Shown here: positions 63,296-64,000 of the stretch, piece by piece | How positions within the stretch are numbered: position 1 is the first letter of the stretch | Layout: every line of letters begins with the position of its first letter | Source of the DNA: Pseudomonas asplenii | Lineage (GTDB): Bacteria > Pseudomonadota > Gammaproteobacteria > Pseudomonadales > Pseudomonadaceae | Direction: 5' to 3' | NCBI RefSeq assembly: GCF_900105475.1 | Contig: NZ_LT629777.1 | Span: 1,364,001-1,428,000, forward strand | Length of the DNA stretch: 64,000 bases | Made by a program: the position numbers and the translations under genes | The notes under the pieces: generated by a model | Database searches by the model: none | What the model was told of the DNA's origin: nothing | Seen by the model: only the letters and a program-made list of their open reading frames with translations

Positions 63296-64000
63296 TTATA
63301 GATTTTTTGCCAGGATTTCAAAAGCTTCCGGGGTGGCGTAATGATGATTACCAATAAAAAGCCCAAATTGATCAATGTGCTCCGAGTTCTTCAAAACCCC
63401 ATGAACTTCAGAGTCAAAATATTTAACCACTTCATTCTTGGCAAAGTTTCCGGCAACAATAGGACGGCACTCAAAACCAAACGCAGTCAGCTTCGAAACA
63501 AGCACCTTGCGAGTCAGCTTGCTCCCAGGACGAATAACCAGACTAAAACCGAACCAGCTCGACGCACCGATCTCTCGCTGGATAAGAACGTCGGGATGAT
63601 CTTTCAAGACATTTTGTAAAAGCGCACCATTCTTACGACGCTCGTCGATAATACTTGGCAAGCGTTTGACCTGCTCAATACCCAACACCCCCTCCAACTC
63701 CAGGGGACGAACGTTGTAGCCCGGTAACACGAAGCGAAACGACTCTTCAAATGGGTCGTCACTCTTCTCGCTACAGACCAGATTCTCCTTGGGCAAATTA
63801 CGGGTCCAGCCGTGAGCACGCAACGAAAGCAGAATCTGATAAAGCTCTTCATCATCAGTGACGATAAGCCCACCTTCCATAGTGGAGATGTGATGGCTGA
63901 AGAAGGAACTGAAGCTGCCCATCACGCCAAAGGTGCCCGCCTGTTTGCCCTCGTAGGTCGCGCCCATGGATTCGCAGTTATCCTCGATCAGGACGATGCT
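63296..64000 (-). CDS. DegT-family PLP-dependent sugar 3-dehydratase (ColD/RfbH-like), partial
   Basis: The C-terminal 234 codons of a gene running off the right edge; frame is open to base 64000 (SIVLIEDNCESMGATYEGKQ at the start). At the usual PLP-lysine position the sequence is SSFFSHHISTMEGG, with histidine instead of lysine. That substitution marks the dehydratases such as ColD (GDP-4-keto-6-deoxymannose 3-dehydratase) and RfbH rather than aminotransferases. Such enzymes make 3,6-dideoxy sugars of O-antigens. Confidence 0.82.
   Translation of the reverse strand, partial: SIVLIEDNCESMGATYEGKQAGTFGVMGSFSSFFSHHISTMEGGLIVTDDEELYQILLSLRAHGWTRNLPKENLVCSEKSDDPFEESFRFVLPGYNVRPLELEGVLGIEQVKRLPSIIDERRKNGALLQNVLKDHPDVLIQREIGASSWFGFSLVIRPGSKLTRKVLVSKLTAFGFECRPIVAGNFAKNEVVKYFDSEVHGVLKNSEHIDQFGLFIGNHHYATPEAFEILAKNL

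Noticed and set aside
63296..64000. Plain DegT aminotransferase
   Set aside because: The PLP lysine position holds histidine in an HHISTMEGG context, which points to a dehydratase instead.

Overview
The window is chromosomal DNA of a Pseudomonas, most likely of the P. fluorescens/P. putida complex. This rests on high GC, two families of dispersed Pseudomonas-type REP palindromes, many LysR regulators, and the block cysA-cysW-cysT-sbp-oscA / EAL-GGDEF gene / desA / PAS-GGDEF gene. That block has the same order as P. aeruginosa PA0280-PA0290, and the gabD-gabT-HDOD block matches PA0265-PA0267. No phage, insertion sequence or CRISPR array was seen.

Layout. 0-5.4 kb: 3' end of a serine acetyltransferase, a YcaC hydrolase, a BetT choline transporter behind a perfect BetI-like operator, and a short-chain dehydrogenase broken by an in-frame stop beside a LysR gene. 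5.4-11.8 kb: a LacI regulator with its palindrome, a TonB-dependent receptor, an FMN monooxygenase of the NtaA/SnaA/DszA type and an aldo/keto reductase. 11.9-18.7 kb: a TriABC-like RND pump with two adaptors, an AAA ATPase and a 37-residue ORF. 18.7-21.8 kb: an orphan MetQ-like protein, a sigma-54 activator reduced to its AAA+ domain, and a small hydrolase. 21.8-35.3 kb: a sulfate-ester scavenging region with exbD, exbB, tonB, an SftP-like receptor, two LysR regulators, a sulfatase, atsK, atsR and atsBC. It ends in a 22-codon fossil of arylsulfatase atsA. 35.3-38.9 kb: desaturase with AraC regulator, a Crp/Fnr regulator and a DUF962 protein. 39-43.2 kb: sulfate ABC transporter and oscA. 43.3-52.2 kb: c-di-GMP proteins, desA, a REC-HDOD protein and gabTD. 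52.7-59.3 kb: tRNA-Arg(CCG), two small lipoproteins and a 1743-residue toxin-like protein. 59.4-64 kb: an AT-richer O-antigen/polysaccharide cluster that runs off the window.

How it fits together. Much of the first 43 kb can be read as one sulfur-scavenging programme. Outer-membrane receptors with their own TonB-ExbB-ExbD bring in organosulfur compounds. AtsRBC moves sulfate esters across the inner membrane. The sulfatase and AtsK release sulfate or cleave the ester, and CysAWT-Sbp takes up free sulfate.

The strongest new signal is a gapless 30-bp element of form CCAATGCATTT, four variable bases, AATATTTTTCATGCC. It occurs five times, only between 24.0 and 32.7 kb, each time in the promoter region of one of these transcription units. 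It is a good candidate for the operator of the local LysR regulator(s). A second AT-rich motif resembling a CysB box (core GGAATA with a flanking TTTAA) sits in front of eight sulfur-linked units. All of this comes from reading the sequence; no database search was run.
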